Part shown: positions 25,753-34,436 of the stretch, piece by piece
Numbering within the stretch: the stretch's first letter is position 1
Layout of the letters: every line of letters begins with the position of its first letter
Origin: Sinorhizobium kostiense
GTDB lineage: Bacteria; Pseudomonadota; Alphaproteobacteria; Rhizobiales; Rhizobiaceae
Length of the DNA stretch: 64,000 nt
NCBI RefSeq assembly: GCF_017874595.1
Contig: NZ_JAGILA010000008.1
Span: 186,001-250,000, forward strand
Direction: 5' to 3'
Notes under the pieces: model-generated
Seen by the model: only the letters and a program-made list of their open reading frames with translations
The model's database searches: none
What the model was told of the DNA's origin: nothing
Translations under genes and position numbers: made by a program

Positions 25753-25785
25753 AAAAAGCCCCGCACCGTGAGGTGCAGGGCTTTG
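25753..25785 (-). terminator. Rho-independent terminator after tRNA-Asn
   Basis: On the minus strand, AAAGCCCTGCACC and GGTGCGGGGCTTTTTGT form a 12 bp stem with a four-base loop and a T-run. It begins a few bases past the 3' end of the tRNA. Confidence 0.85.
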
Positions 25786-25790
25786 GAAAC

Positions 25791-25865
25791 TGGCTCCCCG
25801 GGCCGGATTCGAACCGGCGACCTATCGATTAACAGTCGAGTGCTCTACCGCTGAGCTACCAGGGA
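25791..25865 (-). tRNA. tRNA-Asn (GTT)
   Basis: A 75-base tRNA with an encoded CCA. The acceptor pairs TCCCTGG with CCGGGGA. D-arm GCTCAGCGGTAGAGC, anticodon loop CTGTTAA (anticodon GTT) and T-arm GCCGGTTCGAATCCGGC are all regular. It is followed by a strong terminator. Confidence 0.97.
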
Positions 25866-26005
25866 TCATCTGCGCCGCAGAAGTGAGGCTGCTAATACAA
25901 ATGCTTTTCGGATTTGCCAAGCGATTTTTCAAAAAAAATCGTGAGCGCCGCTTGCTCGGCTGTGGAGAAGGCACCAACTTTGGGGAAGTCAAAGGAAAGG
26001 GAGCG

Positions 26006-26299
26006 ATGGCGAACGGAGACAAGAACAGGCGTTTCGGTATCGACCCGAAAACACGACAGATCATCCTCGGCAAATGGCGCGTTCCATTGCCCGAGTCGCC
26101 GGCGGTGCGGATCGGGATCGGCCTGTTGCTTGTTGCGGCCGGGACGCTCGGTTTTCTGCCGGTCCTGGGCTTCTGGATGATCCCGCTGGGGCTTCTGGTG
26201 CTTTCCCACGACATACCGGCAGTGCGCCGCGCACGCCGGAGGCTCGCGGTGTGGTGGGCGCGCTGGCGTGGCAATGCAGAGAAGTCCTCCGGAAAATAG
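26006..26299 (+). CDS. Small membrane protein, PGPGW-like
   Basis: A 97-residue protein. The hydrophilic start MANGDKNRRFGIDPKTRQII is followed by two close membrane segments (VRIGIGLLLVAAGTLGFLPV and LGFWMIPLGLLVLSHD) and a very basic tail (RRARRRLAVWWARWRGN). The hairpin of two helices with a central Gly/Pro turn and the LVLSHD end resemble the PGPGW family of putative membrane proteins of unknown function. The start at 26006 follows AAAGGAAAGGGAG; an upstream ATG at 25883 would add 41 residues without a ribosome site. It converges with the YrbL-like gene; the stops are 2 bp apart. Confidence 0.75.
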   Translation: MANGDKNRRFGIDPKTRQIILGKWRVPLPESPAVRIGIGLLLVAAGTLGFLPVLGFWMIPLGLLVLSHDIPAVRRARRRLAVWWARWRGNAEKSSGK

Positions 26300-26300
26300 C

Positions 26301-27053
26301 CTATCGGGGTCTGGAGGACGCGCCGGGAAGCCCAGCCAAAGCGCGAATACGACCGCCAAGGTTCGCTTGCAATGCCGTGCGGACGACGTCCTCCTGAGCC
26401 GCTGTCGCGGATTGGTCCAATGTTTTCGCAAGCTTGGTGAGCAGTGTCGCGCGCATCTGCCGGAGCCGGAGATCGTTCGCACGGCGGCTAAAGGCGAAAA
26501 TGCGCAAGAAGCTCTTTTCGCCCGTGCCGTCGACGCAGATGAGTTCCTCGCGACCCCGGCGATCGGTGACGACAAAATTGCCGGCATTGGAATCCATCAA
26601 CACGATGTGAAGCCGCCGACAGCGCTCGAAGAACTCGTCGATCATCGCGAGGTGCCTTGTGGTGAACTTTCCCGACAGTGCCAGGTCGCGCAAGGTTGGG
26701 GCCACTTGCCCGCTTGCTTGCGTGATTTTCTCCACAACAAGACCAAGGCCGTGCTCGGTATGCACGAAGCCGAATACCCTCGGAATGGGAAGATCGGGGA
26801 GGTCCGCCAGGGTGAACTTTCTTCCCAGCTCGATGTATTCGTCGACTTCGCGCCGGAATGTCCTGTAGGCGCCGAAACGCTTGAATCTGTCGAGAAAGCG
26901 GAGTGCCCTGGTAGAATGGCGTTCCCCACCATCGCCCCTCGACCGCAGTACCTTGATCAGAACGTTGGGATAGAGCTCGTGCTCGAACACACTCCGCTGG
27001 TGCCCACCGGCGCAAAGGTGCCAATCGGAAAGGGAGATATTGCCGTCCAACAT
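26301..27053 (-). CDS. YrbL-like kinase-fold protein
   Basis: A 250-residue protein with the pattern of the YrbL family (a PhoP-regulated gene product in enterobacteria, with a degenerate protein kinase-like fold). Visible elements are a glycine-poor nucleotide loop near SVFEHELYPNVLIKVLR with the invariant-type Lys, GLGLVVEKITQASG, and a catalytic-loop-like HIVLMDSNAGNFVVTDR (Asp and Asn). DGTGEKSFLRIFAFSRRAND stands in place of the DFG region. Similar loops occur in aminoglycoside phosphotransferase-like kinases. The substrate is unknown. The start lies about 280 bp from tRNA-Cys, with no other gene between them. Confidence 0.8.
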   Translation of the reverse strand: MLDGNISLSDWHLCAGGHQRSVFEHELYPNVLIKVLRSRGDGGERHSTRALRFLDRFKRFGAYRTFRREVDEYIELGRKFTLADLPDLPIPRVFGFVHTEHGLGLVVEKITQASGQVAPTLRDLALSGKFTTRHLAMIDEFFERCRRLHIVLMDSNAGNFVVTDRRGREELICVDGTGEKSFLRIFAFSRRANDLRLRQMRATLLTKLAKTLDQSATAAQEDVVRTALQANLGGRIRALAGLPGASSRPR

Positions 27054-27332
27054 TCTGCGTCCCTTGGAATGTGACAGTTCTATTACGAAACTGCGTCAAG
27101 GGTCCAATTTCAAGGGCAAATCCACCTTGTAGATGTATTGTGACTGCGTTTTAGTCGTTGGTTGCATTTTTGCCACTTAAGGGCCTGCCGCGCCCGGCGG
27201 CGGTCTGGCCGGCGTGGAATCGGCCTTGGCGCAAGATGCCGGGGGAAGGGAGTGTTTTTAGGAAATTGCCTCTTGCGGTTCATCTCGAATGATTCTAAAC
27301 GCTCGCCACGGCTTGAGAATTCAGGTCAGAGA

Positions 27333-27406
27333 GGCCTCGTGGCGGAGTGGTGACGCAGAGGACTGCAAATCCTTGTACGCCGGTTCAATTCCGGCCGAGG
27401 CCTCCA
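27333..27406 (+). tRNA. tRNA-Cys (GCA)
   Basis: A 74-base tRNA with an encoded CCA. The acceptor pairs GGCCTCG with CGAGGCC; the anticodon loop is CTGCAAA (anticodon GCA) and the T-arm is GCCGGTTCAATTCCGGC. The structure is regular. Confidence 0.96.
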
Positions 27407-27574
27407 TTGCCACACCTCAGTGGCTGTTTTGCAACCGATCGTCTCCGGAATTGCCCGGTTCCACGCCCCGCTTCGGGTGTGCCCCCAACCACCCCATTTG
27501 CATTGATCGCTTCCGGCGGCGCTGAAGCTCGCCGGCTCTCTTCATTCTCTCGCGTAGCGTTTGGTTCATTGTTT

Positions 27575-27599
27575 GGAACTTCGCGCGGGCTTTTCGGTT
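27575..27599 (+). promoter_or_regulatory. EcfG/RpoE2-type promoter
   Basis: GGAAC (27575-27579), 16 bases, then GGTT (27596-27599). This fits the EcfG consensus at the -35 box and at the critical TT of the -10 box. It lies 24 bases before the start of the 62-residue gene. Confidence 0.55.
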
Positions 27600-27623
27600 G
27601 GGACAGCGGCAAGGAGCAGAGCC

Positions 27624-27812
27624 ATGGGCAAGCCGAGGAACGATCAACTTACCGATCAGCCCATGCCGTCGCCGACCTGGAAACCGGACCCGAAGGATAT
27701 GGACCTGGACCCGAAGCCGGTGCCGGATGGGACGGCGAAGGAGGGCGACAGAGCGCCCGCCGAAGGCGGGAAATCCGGGGCCGAGCAGCCCCAACGAAGC
27801 CGGAGTCGATGA
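27624..27812 (+). CDS. Small hydrophilic protein, 62 residues
   Basis: MGKPRNDQLTDQPMPSPTWK begins a short, Pro/Asp/Lys-rich, probably disordered protein (KPDPKDMDLDPKPVPDGTAK, ending GAEQPQRSRSR) with no cysteine and almost no hydrophobic residues. AAGGAG lies eight bases before the ATG, and a matching general-stress promoter stands upstream, so the gene is likely real. Function is unknown; composition resembles small stress-induced hydrophilic proteins. Confidence 0.65.
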   Translation: MGKPRNDQLTDQPMPSPTWKPDPKDMDLDPKPVPDGTAKEGDRAPAEGGKSGAEQPQRSRSR

Positions 27813-27945
27813 GCCGTTTCAATTGGTGAGGCGCGCAGGACCAGCTGACGACGACCGCACGCCTCGAATTCGCCTCTGCCTCGGCTCAATGAGGCGAGCG
27901 GACGCATGCCGCTTCGCATGCAGAGCGAAAGATCCTGCCTTACGG

Positions 27946-28656
27946 TTAATGATAGCGCCGGATCAGACCGACGAGCTTGCCCTGAATCTTGACCCGGTCC
28001 GGCCCGAATATCCGGGTCTCGTAGGCCGGGTTCGCTGCTTCGAGGGCGATTGAGGCACCTTTCCGGCGGAAGCGCTTCAAAGTTGCCTCTTCGTCGTCGA
28101 TCAAGGCGACGACGATGTCACCGGGGCTTGCCGTGCTCGTATTGCGAATTATCACGGTGTCGCCGTCGAGGATACCGGCCTCGATCATCGAGTCGCCTTT
28201 GATCTCCAGCGCGTAGTGCTCGCCGCTGCCGATCATTTCGTGCGGAACGGAAATCTCATGCGTATTGTTCTGGATAGCCGAGATTGGCACGCCGGCCGCA
28301 ATTCGCCCCATGACCGGCACGGCGATCGACGCCGTCTCCATCGGAGCTGGCTCCGATTTCGGTGGGGCAGGCGGCTTGCCGAGACTGCCCTCGATGACGC
28401 TGGGCGAAAAGCCGCGGCGCGGCTGGATCGCCCCTGAATAGGCCTCTGGAAGCTTGATGACTTCCAACGCGCGCGCCCGATTGGGCAGCCGGCGGATGAA
28501 GCCGCGCTCCTCGAGCGCCGTGATCAACCGATGGATGCCCGATTTCGATGCGAGATCAAGTGCGTCTTTCATTTCGTCGAAGGACGGCGGCACCCCGGAT
28601 TCCTTCATTCGTTCATGAATGAAGAGAAGCAATTCCTGTTGCTTGCGGGTCAGCAT
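27946..28656 (-). CDS. lexA: LexA repressor
   Basis: A 236-residue SOS repressor and self-cleaving protease. The N-terminal winged helix (1-65) reads [20 protein letters not shown] and [20 protein letters not shown]. The linker is longer than in E. coli, as usual in alphaproteobacteria. The cleavage site Ala121-Gly122 is in GRIAAGVPI. The catalytic Ser156 is in [11 protein letters not shown], and Lys194 is in ATLKRFRR. The upstream gap contains a GTTC-N7-GTTC operator, so it controls its own expression. Confidence 0.97.
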   Translation of the reverse strand: MLTRKQQELLLFIHERMKESGVPPSFDEMKDALDLASKSGIHRLITALEERGFIRRLPNRARALEVIKLPEAYSGAIQPRRGFSPSVIEGSLGKPPAPPKSEPAPMETASIAVPVMGRIAAGVPISAIQNNTHEISVPHEMIGSGEHYALEIKGDSMIEAGILDGDTVIIRNTSTASPGDIVVALIDDEEATLKRFRRKGASIALEAANPAYETRIFGPDRVKIQGKLVGLIRRYH

Positions 28657-28704
28657 GGCGCGTCACTCCAGAATCGCGAAACAAACCAAGAACAGACACT
28701 ATCC

Positions 28705-28719
28705 GTTCCATAAGTGTTC
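28705..28719. promoter_or_regulatory. SOS box (LexA operator)
   Basis: GTTCCATAAGTGTTC is an exact GTTC-N7-GTTC, the alphaproteobacterial LexA site. It lies 49 bp before the lexA start codon and so mediates autorepression. Confidence 0.9.
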
Positions 28720-28829
28720 CGCAAGTACCTAAGATTCCGTGAATTTCGCGGCGCATTTGCTTCGACCGTGCCAATCCCATGCGGGGGGCGACGCCTCCGG
28801 TCTTATGTGATCGAACGCTTTATCGCGTT

Positions 28830-28997
28830 TCAGTAGGCGAGGCGCAGGCCTCCGGGGCTGAGGACGTCGAAATCCGGTTCCGGATAGGGGCCGTACCACT
28901 GGGTGTAGGTCGTATTGCCGGTGGCGCCTGTGGTCGCGCATCCCGAAAGCGCCAGAAGCGCAATCGCCAGAGCTGCCGTCAGAAGTCGAAGAGGCAT
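28830..28997 (-). CDS. Small lipoprotein, 55 residues
   Basis: MPLRLLTAALAIALLALSGC is a lipoprotein signal peptide with a classical lipobox (LSGC) and the modified cysteine at residue 20. The mature part is only 36 residues: ATTGATGNTTYTQWYGPYPE, then PDFDVLSPGGLRLAY. GTGGAG about eight bases before the ATG is a good ribosome site. The Tyr/Pro-rich mature peptide has no recognised family. It is transcribed toward lexA, with 173 bp between the two genes. Confidence 0.75.
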   Translation of the reverse strand: MPLRLLTAALAIALLALSGCATTGATGNTTYTQWYGPYPEPDFDVLSPGGLRLAY

Positions 28998-29206
28998 GAT
29001 GGTCTCCACTCGTGGGAGTTGCTCTGATAGAAAAATGCAGACTTCAACTGTCCATCAATTCACATGCAATGGCAAGCAAAGTCGACCGGCCCGGAAACGG
29101 GCTTTTGCCTTCTTGGTAAATGGCTTGAGATATGATTCTGAGGGTTGGCGCCAGGGGTGTCGAGGCACTGATCGAACCGGGCAGTCCGGCTGGACACGAC
29201 GGCCGG

Positions 29207-29465
29207 CCCGAGACATAGGCGACGTTTTGTACCGGACACATGGGTAACACTTTCCGCTTTTGGCCGGAGGGTGTTGATGCCGTAGAGAGTTCGATGGTGG
29301 AGGGACGCGCGCCCTCTGGAGGGGGAAGGCATGAGCGAGGTGTGCCGGGACTTCGGGATCGTGGACGTATCGACTGGAGGAGAGGCCTTGCAAACCATCG
29401 ACAACCCGTTCGGCACGAGGTTGTCACCCATGTGTTAGGTACAAACTGTTACCTATGTCTCCGGG
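29207..29465. mobile_element. 259 bp IS481-like remnant / MITE with long inverted repeats
   Basis: The ends are inverted copies. The left end is 29207-29250, CGAGACATAGGCGACGTTTT then GTACCGGACACATGGGTAAC. The right end is 29421-29465, which on the minus strand reads GGAGACATAGGTAACAGTTT then GTACCTAACACATGGGTGAC. Between them, plus-strand codons from 29277 spell MP, a stop, then a degraded sequence ending LEGEGMSEVCRDFGI. This is recognisable as the N-terminus of an IS481-family transposase, but the rest of the gene is missing. The element is therefore non-autonomous. It lies 17 bp from the tRNA-Ala gene. Confidence 0.7.
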
Positions 29466-29481
29466 CTGGACATGATTTCAT

Positions 29482-29557
29482 TGGTGGAGTCGAAGGGAGT
29501 CGAACCCTCGACCTCCGCAGTGCGATTGCGGCGCTCTCCCAACTGAGCTACGACCCC
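29482..29557 (-). tRNA. tRNA-Ala (CGC)
   Basis: A 76-base tRNA with an encoded CCA. The acceptor is GGGGTCG, paired with CGACTCC by G-T and Watson-Crick pairs. D-arm GCTCAGTTGGGAGAGC, anticodon stem CCGCA/TGCGG with loop ATCGCAC (anticodon CGC, codon GCG) and T-arm GAGGGTTCGACTCCCTT are regular. Confidence 0.95.
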
Positions 29558-29907
29558 AGCGGCTCCACTATATAGAAGAATTCGATCACGGGCGCCAGCC
29601 CATCGGCAGGCGCGAAAAGGCTGTTTGCGATGGCATGACGCCTTGTACGTTCCGGCCCGCGATGATGGTGCCGCGGAAATAGCCCTATGTTCCGACGGAT
29701 TCCGTTGACAAGCCGGGAAACAGTGCGTAAAGACCCGCCCAACGCCGGGCAGCGATGCCCGGTGTTTCATTTGACATGTCCCGTGGTTTTTCGCGTCCGC
29801 GTGATCGTGAGAAGCCTGTCAGAGCCCCCAAAATGGGTTCAGAGGAGGGCGTGTTTCCTTGATCCGGTTTGGCAACAGACCGGCCTAACAGATTGAAAGG
29901 AAATACG
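29558..29907. other. 350 bp region between tRNA-Ala and rpsD
   Basis: No gene is recognised. It must carry the promoters of tRNA-Ala (minus) and rpsD (plus). A hairpin CCGGGCAGCGATGCCCGG lies at about 29744-29761, and TTGACA at about 29773 could be a -35 box. GAAAGGAA just before 29908 is the rpsD ribosome site. Confidence 0.45.
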
Positions 29908-30525
29908 ATGAGCAAGCGCGAATCGTCCAAGTACAAAATCGACCGCCGCATGGGCGAAAACATCTGGGGCCGTCCGAAGTCCCCGGTCAACCGTCGCGAA
30001 TACGGCCCCGGCCAGCACGGCCAGCGCCGCAAGTCCAAGCTCTCCGACTTCGGCGTGCAGCTGCGCGCCAAGCAGAAGCTGAAGGGCTACTATGGCGACA
30101 TTCGTGAGAAGCAGTTCCGCGCCATCTTCGACGAAGCTTCCCGCCGCAAGGGCGACACTCCGGAAAACCTGATCGGCCTGCTCGAGTCGCGCCTCGACGC
30201 GATCGTCTATCGCGCCAAGTTCGTTCCGACGGTCTTTGCCGCCCGTCAGTTCGTCAACCATGGCCACGTCAAGGTGAACGGCGTTCGCGTCAACATCGCT
30301 TCTTACCGTTGCAAGCCGGGCGACGTCATCGAAGTCAAGGAAAAGTCCAAGCAGCTCGTTTCGGTTCTCGAATCCGTCCAGCTCGCCGAACGCGACGTTC
30401 CGGATTACGTCGAGGTCGACCACAACAAGATGGTCGCCACCTTTGCTCGCGTTCCGGTTCTCTCGGACGTTCCGTATCCGGTCGTCATGGAACCGCACCT
30501 CGTCGTCGAATTCTATTCGCGCTAA
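29908..30525 (+). CDS. rpsD: 30S ribosomal protein S4
   Basis: A 205-residue ribosomal protein that nucleates 30S assembly by binding 16S rRNA. The start at 29908, after GAAAGGAAATACG, gives [20 protein letters not shown]. The S4 N-terminal region is followed by [20 protein letters not shown]. The S4 RNA-binding domain is [20 protein letters not shown] with [13 protein letters not shown]. The zinc-binding cysteines of some S4 proteins are absent, as in other alphaproteobacteria. It is monocistronic here, with a terminator downstream, unlike the alpha operon of enterobacteria. Confidence 0.98.
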   Translation: MSKRESSKYKIDRRMGENIWGRPKSPVNRREYGPGQHGQRRKSKLSDFGVQLRAKQKLKGYYGDIREKQFRAIFDEASRRKGDTPENLIGLLESRLDAIVYRAKFVPTVFAARQFVNHGHVKVNGVRVNIASYRCKPGDVIEVKEKSKQLVSVLESVQLAERDVPDYVEVDHNKMVATFARVPVLSDVPYPVVMEPHLVVEFYSR

Positions 30526-30532
30526 TCCGGGC

Positions 30533-30599
30533 GCTGCAGCGCCGCGCGTCCTGCCTGTCTTTCCTTTTGATCGACGTCGATTTCAAGGAGACATGCAGG
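30533..30599. repeat. Intergenic repeat A, internally deleted copy
   Basis: GCTGCAGCGCCGCGCGTC is the left arm of repeat A. It is directly joined to CTGCCTGTCTTTCCTTTTGA and CGATTTCAAGGAGACATGCA, the second dyad of the full copy at 23285-23388. The middle (right arm of the first hairpin) is missing. Confidence 0.65.
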
Positions 30600-30618
30600 A
30601 GCGTCAGGATCTTCGAAG

Positions 30619-30641
30619 CCGCCCGGAGACGGGCGGTTTTT
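30619..30641 (+). terminator. Rho-independent terminator of rpsD
   Basis: CCGCCCG, loop GAGA, CGGGCGG, then TTTTT. It is a perfect 7 bp GC stem about 94 bp after the rpsD stop. Confidence 0.88.
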
Positions 30642-30713
30642 CTGTAAGGGAATGTCGGAACGTTGCGGCCACTGATCGGCCCCTTGTTTCGTTCCAGTGC
30701 CGAGGAATGCCGT

Positions 30714-31661
30714 ATGCCGGAGCAGAAAGCGCAGCAGGACCTGCAATCGATCCTCGACCACATCTACCACGAGCTGGCGCCGCGGTTCGGCGAGGGGAAG
30801 GTTGCCGACTACATTCCCCAGCTCGCCCGCGTCGACCCCAGGCATTTTGGCATGGCTATGGTCACGACGGACGGCGAACTGCATCGCGTCGGCGACGCGG
30901 AGGTCCCGTTCTCGATCCAGAGCGTATCCAAGGTGTTCACGCTCACTCTGGCGCTCGGAAAACACGGCGAGAACATATGGCACCGCGTCGGGCGCGAGCC
31001 TTCGGGCTCGCCGTTCAATTCGATCGTCCAGCTCGAACATGAGGGCGGAAAGCCGCGCAATCCCTTCATCAATGCGGGCGCGATCACCATCAGCGATCTG
31101 ATCCTCGCCGGCCATACGCCAAGGGAGCTGATCGGCGAGATCATACGCTTCGTCCGCTATCTCGCCGACGACGAGACGATCGTGATCGATCACGAGGTTG
31201 CGCGGTCGGAAACGGCGACCGGCTACCGCAACTTCGCGCTCGCCAACTTCATGCGCTCCTTCGGGCGGCTTGATCACCCGGCCGAGCATGTGCTCGGCGT
31301 CTATTTCCATCATTGCGCCCTGGCGATGACCTGCAGCCAGCTCGCCAAGGCGGGGCTGTTTCTCGCCGCCGGCGGCAGCAATCCGCTGACGGGGCACTCC
31401 GTCGTCTCGCGCCAGCGGGCGCGGCGCATCAACGCGCTGATGCTCACCTGCGGCCATTACGACGGTTCCGGCGACTTCGCCTATCGCGTCGGCCTGCCGG
31501 CCAAGAGCGGCGTCGGGGGCGGCATCCTGGCGGTTGCCCCGGGCAAGGCGTCGATCGCCGTCTGGTCGCCGGGGCTCAACGAGAACGGCAACTCGCTGCT
31601 CGGCTCGCTCGCGCTCGAGATGCTCGCGGCGCGCACGGGATGGTCTGTTTTCGGGCCTTGA
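30714..31661 (+). CDS. glsA: Glutaminase
   Basis: A 315-residue glutaminase (glutamine to glutamate and ammonia) of the serine-dependent beta-lactamase-like family. The catalytic SxxK motif is in [12 protein letters not shown] (S70 and K73). Other family blocks are [38 protein letters not shown] and [17 protein letters not shown]. The start [15 protein letters not shown] at 30714 was chosen for family length; the frame is open further upstream. It is separated from rpsD by a terminator, so it is its own unit. Confidence 0.95.
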   Translation: MPEQKAQQDLQSILDHIYHELAPRFGEGKVADYIPQLARVDPRHFGMAMVTTDGELHRVGDAEVPFSIQSVSKVFTLTLALGKHGENIWHRVGREPSGSPFNSIVQLEHEGGKPRNPFINAGAITISDLILAGHTPRELIGEIIRFVRYLADDETIVIDHEVARSETATGYRNFALANFMRSFGRLDHPAEHVLGVYFHHCALAMTCSQLAKAGLFLAAGGSNPLTGHSVVSRQRARRINALMLTCGHYDGSGDFAYRVGLPAKSGVGGGILAVAPGKASIAVWSPGLNENGNSLLGSLALEMLAARTGWSVFGP

Positions 31662-31689
31662 CCGGCGGCCTCTCATCCGCCTGCCGGCA

Positions 31690-31795
31690 CCTTCTCCCCG
31701 CCGGGCGGGGACAAGGTGGATGTCGCGCCGCTTTAGTCCGTCTCCCCGTCAGGACGGGCAGAGGGTTAGTCCTCGGGTTTAGCCCGAGGAGAGGG
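31690..31795. repeat. Intergenic repeat C, longer copy with hairpins
   Basis: CTTCTCCCCGCCGGGCGGGG and ACAAGGTGGATGTCGC match the element at 25190-25250. Then follow TCTCCCCGTCAGGACGGGCA and the hairpin CCTCGGGTTTAGCCCGAGG (about 31771-31789). It fills most of the gap between glsA and ttcA. Confidence 0.5.
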
Positions 31796-31920
31796 GCAAT
31801 CACGCCAGCTTACGCAGTGCAGGTGGTTTTCCCTTGATCTTGGAGGTGAGACGGGGCAAGTGCTGGGCGATAGATTTAGCGACATCTGTTTTCGCCCCTC
31901 GCACATTCCGAGACGCTGCC

Positions 31921-32805
31921 ATGGAACTCGCACGAACGTCTGAGCGCGATATGATGAACATCGCCGCCGACAAGGACGCGACCGGCTTCGACGCCGGAGA
32001 TCATCCGCTGTTTTCGCGTATGCCGTCCGCCGTTTCCTTCAACAAGCTCCGGAAGCGTCTGCTCAGGCAGGTGCGCCAGGCGCTGGACGACTTTGCCATG
32101 CTCAACGGTGCGAAGCGTTGGCTCGTCGGTGTTTCCGGCGGCAAGGACAGCTACAGCCTGCTGGCACTTCTGATGGATCTTAAGTGGCGCGGCCTGCTTC
32201 CGGTCGAACTCATTGCCTGCAATCTCGATCAGGGGCAGCCGAACTTTCCGAAGCACATACTGCCGGACTATCTTTCCTCGATCGGCGTCAAGCACCGGAT
32301 CGAATATCGCGACACCTATTCGATCGTGAAGGAGAAGGTGCCGGCCGGGGCAACCTACTGCTCGCTCTGTTCGCGCCTGCGCCGCGGCAACCTCTACCGC
32401 ATCGCGCGGGAGGAGGGCTGCGACGCATTGGTGCTCGGCCATCATCGCGAGGATATCCTCGAGACCTTCTTCATGAACCTGTTTCACGGCGGACGGCTTG
32501 CATCCATGCCGGCGAAGCTCGTGAATGACGAGGGCGATCTCACCGTGCTGCGTCCGCTCGCCTATGCCGCGGAGGACGATCTCGCCAAATTCGCCGCGGC
32601 CATGGCGTTTCCAATCATCCCCTGCGATCTCTGCGGCTCCCAGGACGGCCTCGAGCGCAATGCCATGAAGGCCATGCTTGCCGATATCGAGCGCCGCATG
32701 CCGGGCCGTAAGGATACGATGCTACGCGCGCTCGGGCACGTGAACCCGTCGCACCTCCTCGATCCCAAGCTGTTCGATTTCCTTTCCCTTTCCCCGGAGC
32801 CCTGA
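31921..32805 (+). CDS. ttcA: tRNA 2-thiocytidine synthetase TtcA
   Basis: An about 294-residue ATP-dependent enzyme that thiolates cytidine 32 of certain tRNAs using a [4Fe-4S] cluster. The PP-loop is [14 protein letters not shown]. The cluster and catalytic cysteines are seen as [13 protein letters not shown] (CxxC) and [30 protein letters not shown] is the family HHxxDxxET signature. The start is uncertain: ATGs at 31921, 31951 and 31954 all lie before the conserved region and none has a strong ribosome site. It is 2 bp before the inositol-phosphatase gene, so the two are co-transcribed. Confidence 0.92.
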   Translation: MELARTSERDMMNIAADKDATGFDAGDHPLFSRMPSAVSFNKLRKRLLRQVRQALDDFAMLNGAKRWLVGVSGGKDSYSLLALLMDLKWRGLLPVELIACNLDQGQPNFPKHILPDYLSSIGVKHRIEYRDTYSIVKEKVPAGATYCSLCSRLRRGNLYRIAREEGCDALVLGHHREDILETFFMNLFHGGRLASMPAKLVNDEGDLTVLRPLAYAAEDDLAKFAAAMAFPIIPCDLCGSQDGLERNAMKAMLADIERRMPGRKDTMLRALGHVNPSHLLDPKLFDFLSLSPEP

Positions 32806-32807
32806 GA

Positions 32808-33632
32808 ATGAGCCATTCCGTCGACGTTGCCGCCCTTGCCAACCTTCTGCAGGAGGCGGCGGTGAAGGAAATCCTGCCGCGGTTCCGGAATCTCCAGACG
32901 GGCGAGGTGCGGATGAAAACGGAGGCGATCGACCTCGTCACCGAGGCGGACGAGGCGGCGGAAAGGTTGATCGAGGCGCGAATAGACGCGGTCGCGCCGG
33001 GCGCGGTCTTCATCGGCGAAGAATCCGTGGCCGCCGATCCGGGGCTCATCGAGAAGCTGGCGGATGCCGATCTCGCCATCGTCGTCGATCCGATCGACGG
33101 AACGTTCAATTTCGCGGCTGGCCTGCCACTCTTCGGCGTCATGGCAAGCGTCGTCGCGAAGGGCGAGACCATCGCCGGCATCATCTACGATCCGCTCGGC
33201 AAAGATTGGGTCATCGCCGAGAAAGGCTCCGGCGCCTGGATGTGCCGGCCGAATGGCTCGCAGGAAAAGCTGACGGTAACGGCCAGCGTGCCGCTCGAAA
33301 ACATGGTCGGCGGCGCCTCGACCGCCTTCTACGAGGTAGACGACCGGCGCATCGTCATGGGAAATTTGGCGAAGGTCAGGATCGCCACCAGCTATCGTTG
33401 CGCGGCGCACGAATATCGCACCTTTGCCGCCGGTCACCTGCACTTCCTGATGTACCGGAAGCTCATGCCCTGGGATCACCTCGCAGGCACGCTGATCGCG
33501 GAGGAGGCCGGGGCATTTGCGGCCCGTTTCGACGGGTCCCGCTACCTGCCGGCGCATAACAATGGCGGGCTGCTTCTCGCGACCGACCGGGAAAGCTGGG
33601 ACGCGCTGCGGCGCGAGGTCTTCACCGTTTGA
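32808..33632 (+). CDS. Inositol monophosphatase-family phosphatase
   Basis: A 274-residue Mg-dependent phosphatase. Metal-binding motifs are intact: FIGEESVA (Glu), VVDPIDGTFNFAAGLPLFG (DPIDGT) and LMPWDHLAGTLIAEEAG (WDxxxG). These are shared by inositol monophosphatases, SuhB, histidinol-phosphatase of this family and CysQ, so the substrate cannot be assigned by eye. The N-terminus (VDVAALANLLQEAAVKEILP) is the usual first helix. Its start is 2 bp after the ttcA stop, and it ends 27 bp before the convergent TauE/SafE gene. Confidence 0.88.
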   Translation: MSHSVDVAALANLLQEAAVKEILPRFRNLQTGEVRMKTEAIDLVTEADEAAERLIEARIDAVAPGAVFIGEESVAADPGLIEKLADADLAIVVDPIDGTFNFAAGLPLFGVMASVVAKGETIAGIIYDPLGKDWVIAEKGSGAWMCRPNGSQEKLTVTASVPLENMVGGASTAFYEVDDRRIVMGNLAKVRIATSYRCAAHEYRTFAAGHLHFLMYRKLMPWDHLAGTLIAEEAGAFAARFDGSRYLPAHNNGGLLLATDRESWDALRREVFTV

Positions 33633-33659
33633 CGTTCGTGATCCCTAAAACGCAGTTCG

Positions 33660-34436
33660 TCACAGCACCCCAGTCAGCTCGAGTGTCTGGTAGCTGGCCA
33701 AAAGCGTGATCAGAGTTCCAACAAGCCGCAGAAGTGTCGACTCCTTCAATGCCTTCACCATCCATCCCGCCAACGGCGCCGCCAAAACGCCGCCAATGAT
33801 CAGCCCGCCAACCGATGTGAGATAGTTGCCAAGTCCGCCCACAGGTTGCCAGTGGCCGGTTACAAATGCGGCGAGGAAGCTCAGCGACACCGAAAGCGCA
33901 ATCAGGAACTCGCTCGCGTTGACCGTGCCGATGACGAACCGCGGCTGACCGCCCGCGCCGAGCAGGCCGGTGGTGGCGACAGGTCCCCAACCACCTCCGC
34001 CTGCAGCATCCAGGAAGCCGGCAGCCGCGCCGAGGGGGGCAACAATTCTCAACTTCACGGGATTGGTTGGGATGCGACGAAACGACCGGATGAGCAGCCA
34101 GATTCCAATGACGGCGAGATAGGTTGTCACGAAAGGCTTGACCTGATCTCCGTCGAATGAAGTGAGCACGTAGGCGCCCAAGATTCCGCCACCTATGCCG
34201 AAGGGAATGAGCCGCCGGAACAGCTTCCAGTCGATGTTACGATGATAAAGATGCGCCGATCCGGAAGCCGCGGTGGTGAACAATTCCGCAGCATGGGCCG
34301 AAGCTGAGGCTTGCGCCGGAGGTACACCAAATGCGAGGAGCACCGTAGAAGAAATCACGCCATATGCCATCCCGAGTGCACCGTCGACAGCCTGGGCGAG
34401 AAACCCGACTGCCGCGAATAGTAGGAAGTCTTCCAT
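33660..34436 (-). CDS. TauE/SafE-family sulfite/sulfonate exporter-like permease
   Basis: A 258-residue inner-membrane protein with about eight helices in two homologous halves. The first repeat has AVGFLAQAVDGALGMAYGVIS and SASAHAAELFTTAASGSAHL. The second has PLGAAAGFLDAAGGGGWGPV and VIGTVNASEFLIALSVSLSF, the paired TauE signatures. The start MEDFLLFAAVGFLAQAVDG was taken; the frame is open for 45 residues upstream without membrane character. Family members export sulfite, sulfoacetate or other organic anions. The substrate is unknown. Confidence 0.88.
   Translation of the reverse strand: MEDFLLFAAVGFLAQAVDGALGMAYGVISSTVLLAFGVPPAQASASAHAAELFTTAASGSAHLYHRNIDWKLFRRLIPFGIGGGILGAYVLTSFDGDQVKPFVTTYLAVIGIWLLIRSFRRIPTNPVKLRIVAPLGAAAGFLDAAGGGGWGPVATTGLLGAGGQPRFVIGTVNASEFLIALSVSLSFLAAFVTGHWQPVGGLGNYLTSVGGLIIGGVLAAPLAGWMVKALKESTLLRLVGTLITLLASYQTLELTGVL

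Noticed and set aside
29044..29431. Three overlapping minus-strand frames (112-127 codons) covering the inverted-repeat element
   Set aside because: All run across the element's end and have no family match or ribosome site. The inverted repeats explain the region better.
25791..29557. A genomic island anchored at one of the three tRNA genes
   Set aside because: No integrase, no partial tRNA duplicate and no phage gene was seen nearby. Only a pseudogene and a small remnant suggest past events.
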